From NCBI GenBank assembly GCA_964640725.1, contig CAZXIJ010000015.1:46136-110135 (forward strand): a stretch of DNA of 64,000 nucleotides, read 5' to 3'. The notes under the pieces were generated by a model that had not been told where the DNA came from, did not search any database, and saw only the letters and a list, made by a program, of their open reading frames with translations. This document shows positions 8,581-17,471 of this stretch, piece after piece. This stretch comes from CALHVX01 sp964640725 (GTDB taxonomy: Bacteria > Pseudomonadota > Gammaproteobacteria > Pseudomonadales > Azotimanducaceae). Position 1 is the first letter of the stretch, and each line of letters opens with the position of its first letter. The translations under genes were made by a program, and so were the position numbers.

Positions 8581-10473
8581 CTAGCGCGCGACGTAGGGCA
8601 GAATTTTCTCGACACACTCCTCGATGCTGAGGGCGCTGGTGTCGATCATAACCTCGGCAGTCTCCGGTGCCTCGTAGGGACTGTCGATGCCCGTGAAGTG
8701 CGGCAGATCGCCCCGACGGGCCTTCTTGTACAGGCCTTTGGGGTCGCGCTCTTCCGCCACCGACAACGGCACGTCCAGGTAGATCTCAACGAACTCCTCG
8801 TCTTCGAACAGCATGCGCGCCATGTCGCGCTCGGAACGGAACGGCGAGATGAAAGCCGTGAGCACCACCAGGCCGGCCTCGACCATCAGCTTGGAGACCT
8901 CGGAGATCCGGCGGATGTTCTCCACCCGATCCGCGTCCGTAAAGCCCAAATCCTTGTTGAGCCCGTGTCGAACGTTGTCGCCGTCCAGCAGGTAGGTCCG
9001 GATGCCCTGAGCGTGCAACGCCCGTTCGACCGCATCGGCAATCGTCGACTTGCCGGCACCGCTCAGGCCCGTGAACCACAGCACCTTGCCGCGGTGCCCG
9101 TTCAGGCGATTGCGCTCTGATTTGCCGATACTGTGCGCATGGTGATGCACGTTGGCCGCCCGGCGCAGCGCAAAGTTGATCATGCCGGCGCTCACCGTGG
9201 CGTTGGAGTACCGGTCGACCAGCACGAAAGCGCCCAGGCCCTGACAGTCCTTGTACGCCTCGAAAGGCACCGGCTTGTCAAAGCTCAGCGTGATTCGGCC
9301 AATATCGTTCAGCTCCAGCTTGGTGGAGTTGAGCTGCTCCAGGGTATTGATGTTGTAGCAGTACTTGATGTCGACAATGGTCGCGTTGATGCGCTGCGCG
9401 CCGATTTGCAGCCAGTACGAACGCCCAATGAATCCTGGCTCCTCGTCCATCCAGACCATCGACACATCAAACTGGTCGGAGACTTCGCAGGGATCATCGG
9501 CCGCGACGATCAAATCGCCCCGGGAGATATCGACCTCGCGATCCAGCGTCAGGGTGACGGCCTGGTCTGCAAGGGCCCGCTCGAGCTTGTCCTCAAACAG
9601 GACGACTTCCTTGATCGCCGCGGTGTGGCCAGACGGCAGCACTCGCACCGCGTCGCCAACCTTGATACTGCCTGCGACCACGGTGCCAGCGTAGCCCCGG
9701 AAGTCCGAGCTGGTCCGGTTGACCCACTGCACCGGAAAGCGGAAGCCGTGCTCTTCTTTCGCCTGACGAACATCCACGCTTTCCAGGAACCCGAGCAGCG
9801 TCGGGCCGTGATACCAGCCAGTCGCCTCGGACCGCTCAATGACGTTATCGCCCTTCAGCGCTGACAGGGGAATCGGCGTGATCGATTCAAAACCGAGGTC
9901 TGCGGCGAAATTCCGGTAATCCTCGACAATCGCGTCGTACTTGCTCTGGTCGTAGCCGATCAGGTCCATCTTGTTGACCGCCAGCACCAGGTGCTTGATA
10001 CCCAGCAAGGACACGATGAAAGAGTGCCGGCGCGTCTGGGTCAGCACGCCCTGCGACGCATCGAGCAACACGACCGCCACGTCGGCGGTCGAGGCGCCCG
10101 TCACCATGTTGCGCGTGTACTGCTCGTGCCCGGGCGTGTCAGCGACAATGAACTTGCGGCGATCGGTCGTGAAGAAGCGATACGCCACGTCGATCGTGAT
10201 GCCCTGCTCACGCTCTGCCGCCAGGCCGTCGACCAACAGCGCGAAGTCGATGTCTTCGCCCTGGGTGCCCTGCTTCCTGGAATCGGCCTGCAACGCCGCC
10301 ACCTGGTCATCGAAGACCATCTGGGCTTCGTAGAGCATGCGGCCGATCAGCGTGCTTTTGCCGTCATCGACGCTGCCGCAGGTAATGAAGCGAAGCAGGT
10401 CCAGAGAGTTTTGAACCTCGAGATAGCGCTCGACGTCGTCTGTGGTGTTGATCTCGCTGAGTTGAGCGGCCAT
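8581..10473 (-). CDS. cysNC: Bifunctional sulfate adenylyltransferase subunit 1 / adenylylsulfate kinase
   Basis: 630-residue fusion. The N-terminal CysN GTPase (G1 GSVDDGKST at 33-41, DTPGH at 112-116, NKMD at 167-170) drives ATP sulfurylase with CysD. The C-terminal APS kinase (P-loop GLSGAGKST at 469-477) phosphorylates APS to PAPS. This NodQ-like arrangement channels APS to PAPS, used for sulfate assimilation or by sulfotransferases. It overlaps the cysD stop by one base (TAATG), so translation is coupled. No cysH, cysI or cysJ is in the window. Confidence 0.96.
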   Translation of the reverse strand: MAAQLSEINTTDDVERYLEVQNSLDLLRFITCGSVDDGKSTLIGRMLYEAQMVFDDQVAALQADSRKQGTQGEDIDFALLVDGLAAEREQGITIDVAYRFFTTDRRKFIVADTPGHEQYTRNMVTGASTADVAVVLLDASQGVLTQTRRHSFIVSLLGIKHLVLAVNKMDLIGYDQSKYDAIVEDYRNFAADLGFESITPIPLSALKGDNVIERSEATGWYHGPTLLGFLESVDVRQAKEEHGFRFPVQWVNRTSSDFRGYAGTVVAGSIKVGDAVRVLPSGHTAAIKEVVLFEDKLERALADQAVTLTLDREVDISRGDLIVAADDPCEVSDQFDVSMVWMDEEPGFIGRSYWLQIGAQRINATIVDIKYCYNINTLEQLNSTKLELNDIGRITLSFDKPVPFEAYKDCQGLGAFVLVDRYSNATVSAGMINFALRRAANVHHHAHSIGKSERNRLNGHRGKVLWFTGLSGAGKSTIADAVERALHAQGIRTYLLDGDNVRHGLNKDLGFTDADRVENIRRISEVSKLMVEAGLVVLTAFISPFRSERDMARMLFEDEEFVEIYLDVPLSVAEERDPKGLYKKARRGDLPHFTGIDSPYEAPETAEVMIDTSALSIEECVEKILPYVAR

Positions 10474-11966
10474 TAGAAGTAGCCCTCCTGCTTTTTCTGT
10501 TCCATGGAAGCGCTGGAGTCGGCATCGATCGTGCGCCCCTGACGCTCGCTCACGCGGCTCCGCAGCAGTTCCAGCACGATGCTGCTGAGGTCATCTGCGT
10601 CCGATTCGACCGCGCCGGTCAGCGGGTAGCAGCCGAGCGTCCGAAAGCGGACCTTCTTGAGCTGAATCTCTTCGTCTTCGTGCAGCCGCATCCGATCGTC
10701 GTCGACCATGATCAGCGTGCCGTCCCGCTCCACCACCGGGCGCTCGGCAGCGAAGTACAGCGGGACCAGCGGTATGGACTCGCGGTAGATGTACTGCCAG
10801 ATGTCCAGCTCGGTCCAGTTGGACAAGGGAAAGACGCGAATGCTCTCGCCATCTCTCTTGTGGCCGTTGTACAGGTTCCACAGCTCTGGCCGCTGGTTTT
10901 TCGGGTCCCAGCGGTGCGCTTCGTTGCGGAAGGAAAATACCCGCTCCTTGGCCCGGCTTTTCTCTTCGTCCCGACGAGCGCCGCCAAAGGCGACATCGAA
11001 CTTGTGTTCGTTCAGGGCCTGCTTCAGGCCCTGGGTCTTCATGACGTCCGTGTGCAAGGCGCTGCCGTGGTCAAAGGGATTCATGTCCCGATCCACGCCG
11101 TCCGGGTTGATATGCACCAGCATTTTCATGCCGCTCTCTTGTGCAATCAGGTCGCGAAAGCGGTACATGGCCTGAAACTTCCAGCGGGTGTCGACATGCA
11201 GCAGCGGGAACGGCGGCGGGCTCGGATAGAACGCCTTGCGCGCCAGGTGCAGCATGACCGAGCTGTCCTTGCCCAGGGAGTAAAGCATGACCGGGTTCTG
11301 CGCCTGCGCCATGACCTCGCGAATGATGTGCATACTTTCCGCTTCTAGCCGGTCCAGGTGCGTCAGGCCGTTGGGGCCGTCACCGCTGCGCATGCGGGCG
11401 CCGTTCGCCTCGCTCGCCAGCCGGCCCTGCAGCCTCGGAAACGCAAACACGCCCAGCAGCGCTCTGGTGCCGCTCGGCAGAGCAATCTCGTGGGTCGCGC
11501 CGTCGGCGGTCAACGGGCGAAACAGGGACACCAGGTCGCCGTGCGGCCAGAACAGCGTCGTGCGGCCGGCCGCAAGGGCGTCAAGCCCCTGCAGCAGGGC
11601 TGCCTCCGTGGTCTCTTCCAGGTACACCCAACGCCGGGCCATGCGGCCATCGTTGGCGCACAGCACCGTACCCAGCTCCGACTCGTGCAGCTGTACGACC
11701 AGACAATGCTGCCGGCGCTTGCGGGCGCGCTGCGAGAAATTGTCGATCACCAGCTGACGCCCTGGCGTGCCGCCAGCATCGCTCATGGCATTCAGGGCAA
11801 CGGCCGGGGGCAGCAGGTTGGTCTGCTCGACATCCCGCTCTACGGTGCGCAGCGTCCTGCTGCTGCCCTCTGCTTCGAGGGCTTCAGCGAGCGCCGGCAG
11901 ATCCCAGTATTTGATGTTGCTGTCGCTGTCGCAGCGGTTCGTGCGCGCGCTTGTGGGCCACTCCAT
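10473..11966 (-). CDS. cysD: Sulfate adenylyltransferase subunit 2 with ~200-residue N-terminal extension
   Basis: 497 residues from the ATG at 11966 (ribosome site CAGGAGAG). Residues from about 201 on are a complete CysD: LTHLDRLEAESMHIIREV, PP-loop MLYSLGKDSSVMLH near 227-240, VDTRWKF, FGGARRDEEKSRAKER and the C-terminal SMEQKKQEGYF. CysD is normally about 300 residues. The first ~200 residues are an extra domain I do not recognise; they show a helix-rich start (DLPALAEALEAEG...RTVERDV) and a strand-rich part (HCLVVQLHESELGTVLCAN...). Codon use in the extension matches the rest. An internal ATG at 11393 could yield a normal-length CysD but has a poor ribosome site. Confidence 0.93.
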   Translation of the reverse strand: MEWPTSARTNRCDSDSNIKYWDLPALAEALEAEGSSRTLRTVERDVEQTNLLPPAVALNAMSDAGGTPGRQLVIDNFSQRARKRRQHCLVVQLHESELGTVLCANDGRMARRWVYLEETTEAALLQGLDALAAGRTTLFWPHGDLVSLFRPLTADGATHEIALPSGTRALLGVFAFPRLQGRLASEANGARMRSGDGPNGLTHLDRLEAESMHIIREVMAQAQNPVMLYSLGKDSSVMLHLARKAFYPSPPPFPLLHVDTRWKFQAMYRFRDLIAQESGMKMLVHINPDGVDRDMNPFDHGSALHTDVMKTQGLKQALNEHKFDVAFGGARRDEEKSRAKERVFSFRNEAHRWDPKNQRPELWNLYNGHKRDGESIRVFPLSNWTELDIWQYIYRESIPLVPLYFAAERPVVERDGTLIMVDDDRMRLHEDEEIQLKKVRFRTLGCYPLTGAVESDADDLSSIVLELLRSRVSERQGRTIDADSSASMEQKKQEGYF

Positions 11967-12058
11967 GCGGGGCTCTCCTGTGTCGTCAAATGCGAAATTA
12001 ACACGCAAATACGGCAGGTCAGCCCGGTTTTACATCTCTGGCACGAAGTCTAAGGAGT

Positions 12059-12090
12059 CGACAAACATTTGGCGACATACCCGACAAACA
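12059..12090. promoter_or_regulatory. Repeated CGACAAACA motif upstream of cysD
   Basis: Two identical 9-mers CGACAAACA at 12059-12067 and 12082-12090, with a related CGACATAC at 12073-12080 between them, lie in the 139-bp region upstream of cysD. Repeats in a promoter-proximal region could be a regulator site. No clear -35/-10 pair was found, and assignment to CysB is not supported. Confidence 0.3.
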
Positions 12091-12105
12091 ACCACAAAGG
12101 GCAGC

Positions 12106-12894
12106 TCAGCGCCCTTCGAAGGCCGGCGTGCGCTTGTCCATGAAGGCGGCAATGCCTTCTGCGCCGTCCCGGGTTGTCGCCATGGCGGCGATGGCGCGAG
12201 ATTCCAGTTCCATTTGCGCCTCAAGCCCATGTTCGAAGGACTCGTTGAGCAGCGCGCGAGCCGCGCCAAAGGCGCGCGTGGGGCCCGCAGCGATCTGGGC
12301 AGCGAGCGCCTGCGCCGCGGGCAGGACCTTGTCAGGGGCCTCGACCTGATTGACGACGCCCCACTCCAATGCCTCCGCTGCAGTCAGCACCCGATTGGTG
12401 AGCATCAGCTCCCGGGTTCGCCGGTCGCCAATCTTGCGCGGCATAAAAAACGTTGAGCTGCCATCCGGCGAGAGCCCGGCATTGGTGTAGGCCATGGTAA
12501 AGCGCGACTTTTCGGAGCAGATTGCGAGGTCCGTCGCCATCACCATACTCATGCCAGCGCCGCCGGCGGTGCCGTTCACCGCGCCGATGATCGGCGCATC
12601 GGCTCGTGTCAGCCGCGAGATGGCCATGTGCAGATCGCCGGCCATTTGCATGAGCACTGCACGCGTCTGCGGCCCGGCCTTGGCCATCACGCCCAGGTCG
12701 CCACCGGCGCAGAACAGTTTGCCGGCACCGGTCAGGATCACCGCCCGCGCACCGTCCGTCTCGCAGCGGAGTGCGGCGTCTGACAGCTCTCGGGCCATCT
12801 CCGGGGACAATGCGTTGCCGACCTCGGGCCGGTTCAGAGTCAGGGTGGCGACGGTGTTCTCAATCTCGTAGCTGATACAGCTGTAGCTCGTCAT
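12106..12894 (-). CDS. Enoyl-CoA hydratase/isomerase family protein (PaaG-like)
   Basis: 262-residue crotonase-fold enzyme. The CoA/oxyanion-hole segments are LFCAGGDLGVM and GAVNGTAGGAGMSMVMATD. The second active-site region reads GLSPDGSSTFF: an Asp replaces the Glu of true hydratases, as in PaaG-type isomerases and related enzymes, so isomerase activity is more likely than plain hydration. The start overlaps the stop of the upstream exported-protein gene (ATGA), so it is the last gene of a three-gene coupled operon. Confidence 0.88.
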   Translation of the reverse strand: MTSYSCISYEIENTVATLTLNRPEVGNALSPEMARELSDAALRCETDGARAVILTGAGKLFCAGGDLGVMAKAGPQTRAVLMQMAGDLHMAISRLTRADAPIIGAVNGTAGGAGMSMVMATDLAICSEKSRFTMAYTNAGLSPDGSSTFFMPRKIGDRRTRELMLTNRVLTAAEALEWGVVNQVEAPDKVLPAAQALAAQIAAGPTRAFGAARALLNESFEHGLEAQMELESRAIAAMATTRDGAEGIAAFMDKRTPAFEGR

Positions 12895-13958
12895 TCGCTC
12901 GCTCCGCCGGGGTTGGATTCGCCCGCTTGATCGGCATCCGCTTCCAGCTGCCGCGCGCCCTTTAAAATACCTTCCATTGAGTAGTTGCCTTCGTGGCAGG
13001 CGTATTCGAACACCTTTTCGGTCGTCGGCTTCCAGGAGTACTCACCGCTCCAGGCCTGCGTCCAGATCGTCGGATCTTCGACGGTAAAGCGGTACCGCAA
13101 AGAGCCGTCAGGCTGGCGCTGAAAACGCTCTGTGACCTTCAGGTTCTCGTCAGCGCCACGCAATGCCGGTCGGGCAGAAAAGTTGGTGGTCTCCACCACC
13201 AGCGTATCGCCTTCCCAGCGACCCACGGCATCGCCGAGCCAGAAGCGCATGTTGGCCGGTCGGTGTTCGGCATTCATGCGCACGACCCGCGCGTCGTGAA
13301 TCATCTCGGCCAGGATCAGGACGTGATCCTCGGTCTGCACAATCCGCTTATGGTTGTTGTAGAGCACAGGCAACATCGGGGGTCCTGCGGTAGAGCCAAA
13401 CCCGAGCAGGCAGCGCTCTGCCAGCGACAGGGTTTCCGGACCATCGTAGGGCCCGTGCGGCAGGTCAGTTTCCGAGACCCACCAGGCCTTGCCGGTGTTC
13501 GGGCGATACAGGGCGCGCCGGGACGCCTGCCATTCGCGCCCGGCCGCGGTCAGCTGCGGCCTGCGACCGTTGGCCGGACTGACAATAATCGACGTGCGGA
13601 ACTCGCCGTCGATATCCGTCGCCTCCTCGCCGGGATCGATCCAGAAGAGGTTGTAGCCGCCGACACTGCCTGCACCCAGGGCTTCGTTGCCGTCGCCGCC
13701 CTCCGGGGGCGCTGCGCGGTTCGGATCCGAATCGGCGCTGTTTTCGGCGATCCGGGCTGCGGCCTCGGCGGCGATCGCCTTGGCTTCCTGAGCACTCAAC
13801 GTCAGCTTGTCGCCATAGATCTCCGGGCGCTGCAGCGGCGTGATGGTCGCCGTGTCGTAGGTACCGCTCAGATCAGGGGGCGAAGCCTGCGGTCCGCTGC
13901 CCTGGCATCCAGCCGCCAGCAGCGCCAGGCAGGCTGCCATCGCAATTCGACTGTTCAT
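12891..13958 (-). CDS. Conserved hypothetical lipoprotein (WEGDTLVVET family)
   Basis: 355 residues. The N-terminus MNSRIAMAACLALLAAGCQG is a lipoprotein signal with Cys18. The conserved core includes FWLGDAVGRWEGDTLVVETTNF, LKVTERFQR, YRFTVEDPTIWTQAWSGE and FEYACHEGNYSMEGIL, a pattern widespread in proteobacteria and acidobacteria with no known function. The strong ribosome site GGAGGAAACCCC precedes the ATG. It is coupled by 4-base overlaps to the paralogous gene upstream and the hydratase downstream. Function not assigned. Confidence 0.82.
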   Translation of the reverse strand: MNSRIAMAACLALLAAGCQGSGPQASPPDLSGTYDTATITPLQRPEIYGDKLTLSAQEAKAIAAEAAARIAENSADSDPNRAAPPEGGDGNEALGAGSVGGYNLFWIDPGEEATDIDGEFRTSIIVSPANGRRPQLTAAGREWQASRRALYRPNTGKAWWVSETDLPHGPYDGPETLSLAERCLLGFGSTAGPPMLPVLYNNHKRIVQTEDHVLILAEMIHDARVVRMNAEHRPANMRFWLGDAVGRWEGDTLVVETTNFSARPALRGADENLKVTERFQRQPDGSLRYRFTVEDPTIWTQAWSGEYSWKPTTEKVFEYACHEGNYSMEGILKGARQLEADADQAGESNPGGASE

Positions 13959-14848
13959 GGGGTTTCCTCCGGGCCTGCTGCCGGCAGAGTCCGAGGCAAG
14001 GGCTCACGACGCCACTGTCCGTACATCAGTTCCTCCACAAACTCGACACACTTGAACTCCAGCAGCTGCGCATCGTCGCCAATGCGCCGATACAGGGGCA
14101 TGCGAATCGTCCAGGGCCGGGAAAACACAGCCGGGTCCTCCAGGGTCGCTTCGTACATCAGGTGCCAGGGACTCATGGGTGTGTAGCGCTCTGTCACCTT
14201 TAGCGTTGCGCTCGCCTGGTTGCCGGCACGGTCGAGCCAGCTCTCGCCGTTCTGGCCAGTCACCTCGACCACCAGCGTATCGCCCTCGTATCGGCCCGCA
14301 GACCAACCCATCCAGCTGTCAACGGGCGCCTCGCCCGGGTCATCGAGAAACACCTCGCGCACCGCGCCCGCATACTCGTAGGCAATCATCAGCGCGTCTT
14401 TGCCCTGCACGATCTGCAGCGGGTACGGCATGTAGGTCGCCCGGGGCACGCCCGGCAGGTAACACTTGACCTCCGGGTCCCGCGCCGCCCAGTGACGCCG
14501 GTTGTCCTGCGCCCGCGCCCGGGCTGCGGGCAGGTACGGAATTTCGCCGCCCACGACCGCGCCGAGGCTGGCCGGCACCGCAGCGACACTGCCCAGATGC
14601 AGCGTCTCGATGGCGGGAATCGGGCCGTGCGGACCTTCCCGCAGCTGCAGAGAGGCCGAGGCGCTGTGCGGCTCCAGGTTGTAGTGCGCGGCCCCCAGAG
14701 CCTGCCAGACACCGTTCAGGTCCGGCAGCGCCGTGCCCGGCAGCCGCGGAGCGCGATAATCCTCGGCCGCTGCGTGGACTGCGATCAGCAGCGACGCCAG
14801 CAGCAGGCCGGCACGACGCCCAAGACGCCCTCTCCCCAAAGTAACCAT
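13955..14848 (-). CDS. Conserved hypothetical exported protein, paralogue of the downstream lipoprotein
   Basis: 297 residues from the ATG at 14848 (GGGGGGAG upstream). The N-terminus GRRAGLLLASLLIAVHAAAEDY is a Sec signal without a lipobox cysteine. The core repeats the neighbour's pattern: GWSAGRYEGDTLVVEVTGQN, LKVTERYTPMSPWHLMYEATLEDPAVF, LLEFKCVEFVEELMYGQW. The two therefore form a tandem paralogous pair, one lipid-anchored and one periplasmic. Longer in-frame starts upstream exist but lack a ribosome site. Function unknown. Confidence 0.8.
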   Translation of the reverse strand: MVTLGRGRLGRRAGLLLASLLIAVHAAAEDYRAPRLPGTALPDLNGVWQALGAAHYNLEPHSASASLQLREGPHGPIPAIETLHLGSVAAVPASLGAVVGGEIPYLPAARARAQDNRRHWAARDPEVKCYLPGVPRATYMPYPLQIVQGKDALMIAYEYAGAVREVFLDDPGEAPVDSWMGWSAGRYEGDTLVVEVTGQNGESWLDRAGNQASATLKVTERYTPMSPWHLMYEATLEDPAVFSRPWTIRMPLYRRIGDDAQLLEFKCVEFVEELMYGQWRREPLPRTLPAAGPEETP

Positions 14849-14973
14849 GCTCAAACGCACTCCCCCCTGTTCGTGCCGCGCGAACGATGCCCCGAAAGCG
14901 CTCGCGATCGGCCGTCGCGAAGCAAGTGGCGTTAGCCTACTATATTTTTTTAGTCGCAAATCGGGAACGACCC

Positions 14974-15768
14974 ATGCAGGACCTTTTCTCCATCAAAGGC
15001 AAAACCGCGCTCATCACCGGGGGTTCCCGGGGCATCGGCGAGATGATTGCGAACGGCTTTCTCGCCGCCGGCGCGCGGGTGTACATCAGCTCCCGCAAAG
15101 CTGACGTGTGCGACGCGACGGCCAAGCGCCTGAGCGATGCCCACGGCATCGAGTGTTTCTCGATTCCTGCAAACCTTGCCGAGGTCGAAGGCATCGAGGC
15201 GCTGGCCGGGGCACTCAAGGAACGCGAGTCCACCCTGGACATTCTGGTCAACAATGCCGGGGTATCCTGGGGCGCGCCGCTCGAGTCGTTCCCGGAGGTT
15301 GGCTGGGACAAGGTCATGGACACCAATGTCAAAGGCTACTTCTTCCTGACCCAGCAGCTGCTACCCCTGCTGCGCGCTGCCGCCACGCCAGATTCCCCGG
15401 CCCGGGTCATCAACATCGGCTCCATCGACGGCATCCGCACCCCGGTCTTCGAAACCTTCAGCTACGGCCCGTCCAAGGCTGCCGCGCACTACCTGACGCG
15501 CGTGCTGGCCGCGCACCTGGCGAAGGACCACATCCGCGTCAACGCCATCGCGCCCGGCCCGTTCCCGACCTGGATGTTGAGCACCGGTGTTGGCGGCGGC
15601 GGCGATGTGGACAACACGGACTGGGACGCGGTGGCGCGCACCAACCCCAGCGGCAGGGTCGGCACGCCGGAAGACATTGCGGGCATCGCCATCTTCCTGA
15701 GCTCCCGGGCCAGCGCTTTCACGACCGGCGAAGTGATCACCGCCGATGGCGGCTTGACGGTGCAGTAG
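14974..15768 (+). CDS. Short-chain dehydrogenase/reductase
   Basis: 264-residue classical SDR. It shows TGGSRGIGEMIA, SSRKADVC after the second strand (basic residues favour NADP), LVNNAGVSWG, INIGSIDGIR (catalytic Ser), YGPSKAAAHYLTR (Tyr-x-x-x-Lys) and the C-terminal TGEVITADGGLTVQ. The start at MQDLFSIKG is chosen because the upstream extension is arginine-rich and untypical. It is divergent from the exported-protein operon (125 bp between starts). Similar SDRs occur in fatty-acid or PHA-type metabolism; the substrate is open. Confidence 0.9.
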   Translation: MQDLFSIKGKTALITGGSRGIGEMIANGFLAAGARVYISSRKADVCDATAKRLSDAHGIECFSIPANLAEVEGIEALAGALKERESTLDILVNNAGVSWGAPLESFPEVGWDKVMDTNVKGYFFLTQQLLPLLRAAATPDSPARVINIGSIDGIRTPVFETFSYGPSKAAAHYLTRVLAAHLAKDHIRVNAIAPGPFPTWMLSTGVGGGGDVDNTDWDAVARTNPSGRVGTPEDIAGIAIFLSSRASAFTTGEVITADGGLTVQ

Positions 15769-15789
15769 GACAGTTGTCCGGCCGTCGGC

Positions 15790-16587
15790 TCAGCTGTCTT
15801 TGAGCTTGCCGCGGTAGTATTGCTCGCGGCTGTGACTGTGGCCGACATGCTGCAGATTGAACGCTGCCTGCTGCGCGGTCCAGAAGCCCTGCGCATCCAG
15901 CGCCTGGTTTACGGCCATCTTGGCCAGGCGCAGCGCGAAGGCCGGTCGCGTCGAGATCCTGGACGCAAGCGCGTCCACAGTCTCGCGCAGCTTCGCAGCC
16001 GGTACCGCGTGATTGATCATGCCCAGGCGCAAGGCGTCTGCCGCGGGCATAAAGTCTCCGGTAAAGAGCAGTTCCTTGGCCTTGCGGATACCGAGCTCCC
16101 AGGGGTGAGCAAACCACTCCACACCGTTGACGCCGAAGTTGACCGTCGGATCGGCAAAGAGCGCGTCGTCGGCGGCGACAATCAGATCGCACACCCACAT
16201 CAGCATCAGCCCTCCGGCAATGGTTTTGCCCTGCACTTCGGCGATCGTTGGCTTGGGCAGATCGTGCCAGCGCCGGCACATCTTCAGATAGACCTCGTCC
16301 TCAAAGGCCAGATGCCCCTCCGCCCCCGGCGCGTCAAAGGGCCCGCCCAGGCCAACCGGTTGCAGGTCAAAATCGCCGCGGTCCTTGAGGTCATGGCCCG
16401 AGGAAAAGTGCGGTCCGGATCCCGCGAGCACGATCACTTTGACCGCGTCATCGTTGGTCGCGCGTTTCAGCGCCATATCGAGGTCGTAGGTCATTTGCCG
16501 GTTCTGCGCATTGCGCACTTCCGGACGGTTCAGGGTGACCCGCGCCACGCTGCCCTCGTGAGTCGTCTCGTAAAGCACGGTTTCCAT
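15790..16587 (-). CDS. Enoyl-CoA hydratase/isomerase family protein
   Basis: 265-residue crotonase-fold protein: VTLNRPEVRNAQNRQMTYDLD, FSSGHDLKDRG (CoA-binding/oxyanion region), QGKTIAGGLMLMWVCDLIVAADD, and an active-site segment NFGVNGVEWFAHPWELG that keeps a Glu but is otherwise atypical. This subtype, with a long insertion around residues 75-100 (GDFDLQPVGLGGPFDAPGAE), is found next to acyl-CoA dehydrogenases in actinobacteria and marine gammaproteobacteria. Convergent with the SDR at 14974. Substrate unknown. Confidence 0.87.
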   Translation of the reverse strand: METVLYETTHEGSVARVTLNRPEVRNAQNRQMTYDLDMALKRATNDDAVKVIVLAGSGPHFSSGHDLKDRGDFDLQPVGLGGPFDAPGAEGHLAFEDEVYLKMCRRWHDLPKPTIAEVQGKTIAGGLMLMWVCDLIVAADDALFADPTVNFGVNGVEWFAHPWELGIRKAKELLFTGDFMPAADALRLGMINHAVPAAKLRETVDALASRISTRPAFALRLAKMAVNQALDAQGFWTAQQAAFNLQHVGHSHSREQYYRGKLKDS

Positions 16588-16688
16588 GCGCTGTCTCCGG
16601 GCCGCTCAGCGGCGTCAGTGATTCTGCGCCCAGCCTACCAGAGCCTGGCGCCCTTCAAGGTGCGCGTCCCGGAGCGCACACTGCCCGC

Positions 16689-17447
16689 ATGAAAACGCTC
16701 GTTGTGCAGTCCCACCGCAGCCCGCTGCCCTACCCCTGGCTAGAGCCCTGCCTCGACTCCGTCCGGCGCTGGGCCGCAGGGCGCGGCTACGACTATCGCT
16801 ATCTTGGCGACGAGATCTACGCGCTGCTCGCGGACCTGAACCCCGAGGACAGTACGCTGCTCGAGCGAGCCCGCGCCCAGCCCGTTGTGGGCAGCGATCT
16901 CGCGCGGTTGGCGGCACTGGAAGCCGCGCACCGGGAAGGCTACAGCCGGGCGATCTGGGTCGATGCCGACGTGCTGCTACTGCCAGCTGCGGACCAATTG
17001 GCTCTGCCCAGCGGGCACGGCGTGGGCCGGCAGCTGTGGGTTCAGGCCGGGCGCACTGGCCTGCGCCTGTCCCGCCAGGTCCACAACGCCTTCATGAGCT
17101 TCGACGCGCAAGATCCGCTGCTGCCGTTCTATCGCCGAACCGCGACGGTGCTGCTGCAGGCCCACCGGCCGGGGCCCGTGGCGCCCCAGTTCATTGGCCC
17201 GAAGCTGCTGACGGCGCTGCACAACATCGCGCAGTTCAACGTCATCGAAAGCGCTGCCATGCTGCCGCCGCTGGTGGCCCGGGATTGGCTACGCGGGCAC
17301 GGCGACGCGCTGGCGCGCTATCGAGCTGCCCTGCCCGCTGCGCCGCTGGCGATCAACCTGTGCGGGTCACTCGCCAGCGACCAGACCGCACTGCAGATAG
17401 AGATGCCCGTGCTGGTGGCGCGTCTGCTGGAAAACGGCTTCGACTGA
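16689..17447 (+). CDS. Hypothetical GT-A-like protein
   Basis: 252 residues, no signal peptide. The N-terminus MKTLVVQSHRSPLPYPWLEPCLDSV followed by a Rossmann-like segment and SRAIWVDADVLLLP (a D-x-D motif after a hydrophobic strand) resembles small GT-A glycosyltransferases that act on sugar nucleotides. The remaining sequence (HNAFMSFDAQDPLLPFYRR...) is compatible with this but not diagnostic. It stands alone, divergent from the enoyl-CoA hydratase and convergent with an acyl-CoA dehydrogenase. A glycosyltransferase role is an inference. Confidence 0.65.
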   Translation: MKTLVVQSHRSPLPYPWLEPCLDSVRRWAAGRGYDYRYLGDEIYALLADLNPEDSTLLERARAQPVVGSDLARLAALEAAHREGYSRAIWVDADVLLLPAADQLALPSGHGVGRQLWVQAGRTGLRLSRQVHNAFMSFDAQDPLLPFYRRTATVLLQAHRPGPVAPQFIGPKLLTALHNIAQFNVIESAAMLPPLVARDWLRGHGDALARYRAALPAAPLAINLCGSLASDQTALQIEMPVLVARLLENGFD

Positions 17448-17471
17448 GCGAGTCCCATCTCGAGGCCCGCC

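Noticed and set aside
11840..11970. Reading the CysD extension as a WYL-type helix-turn-helix because of RTVERDVEQ
   Set aside because: Only a short stretch resembles it; no WYL core follows and a fusion of that kind is not known to me.
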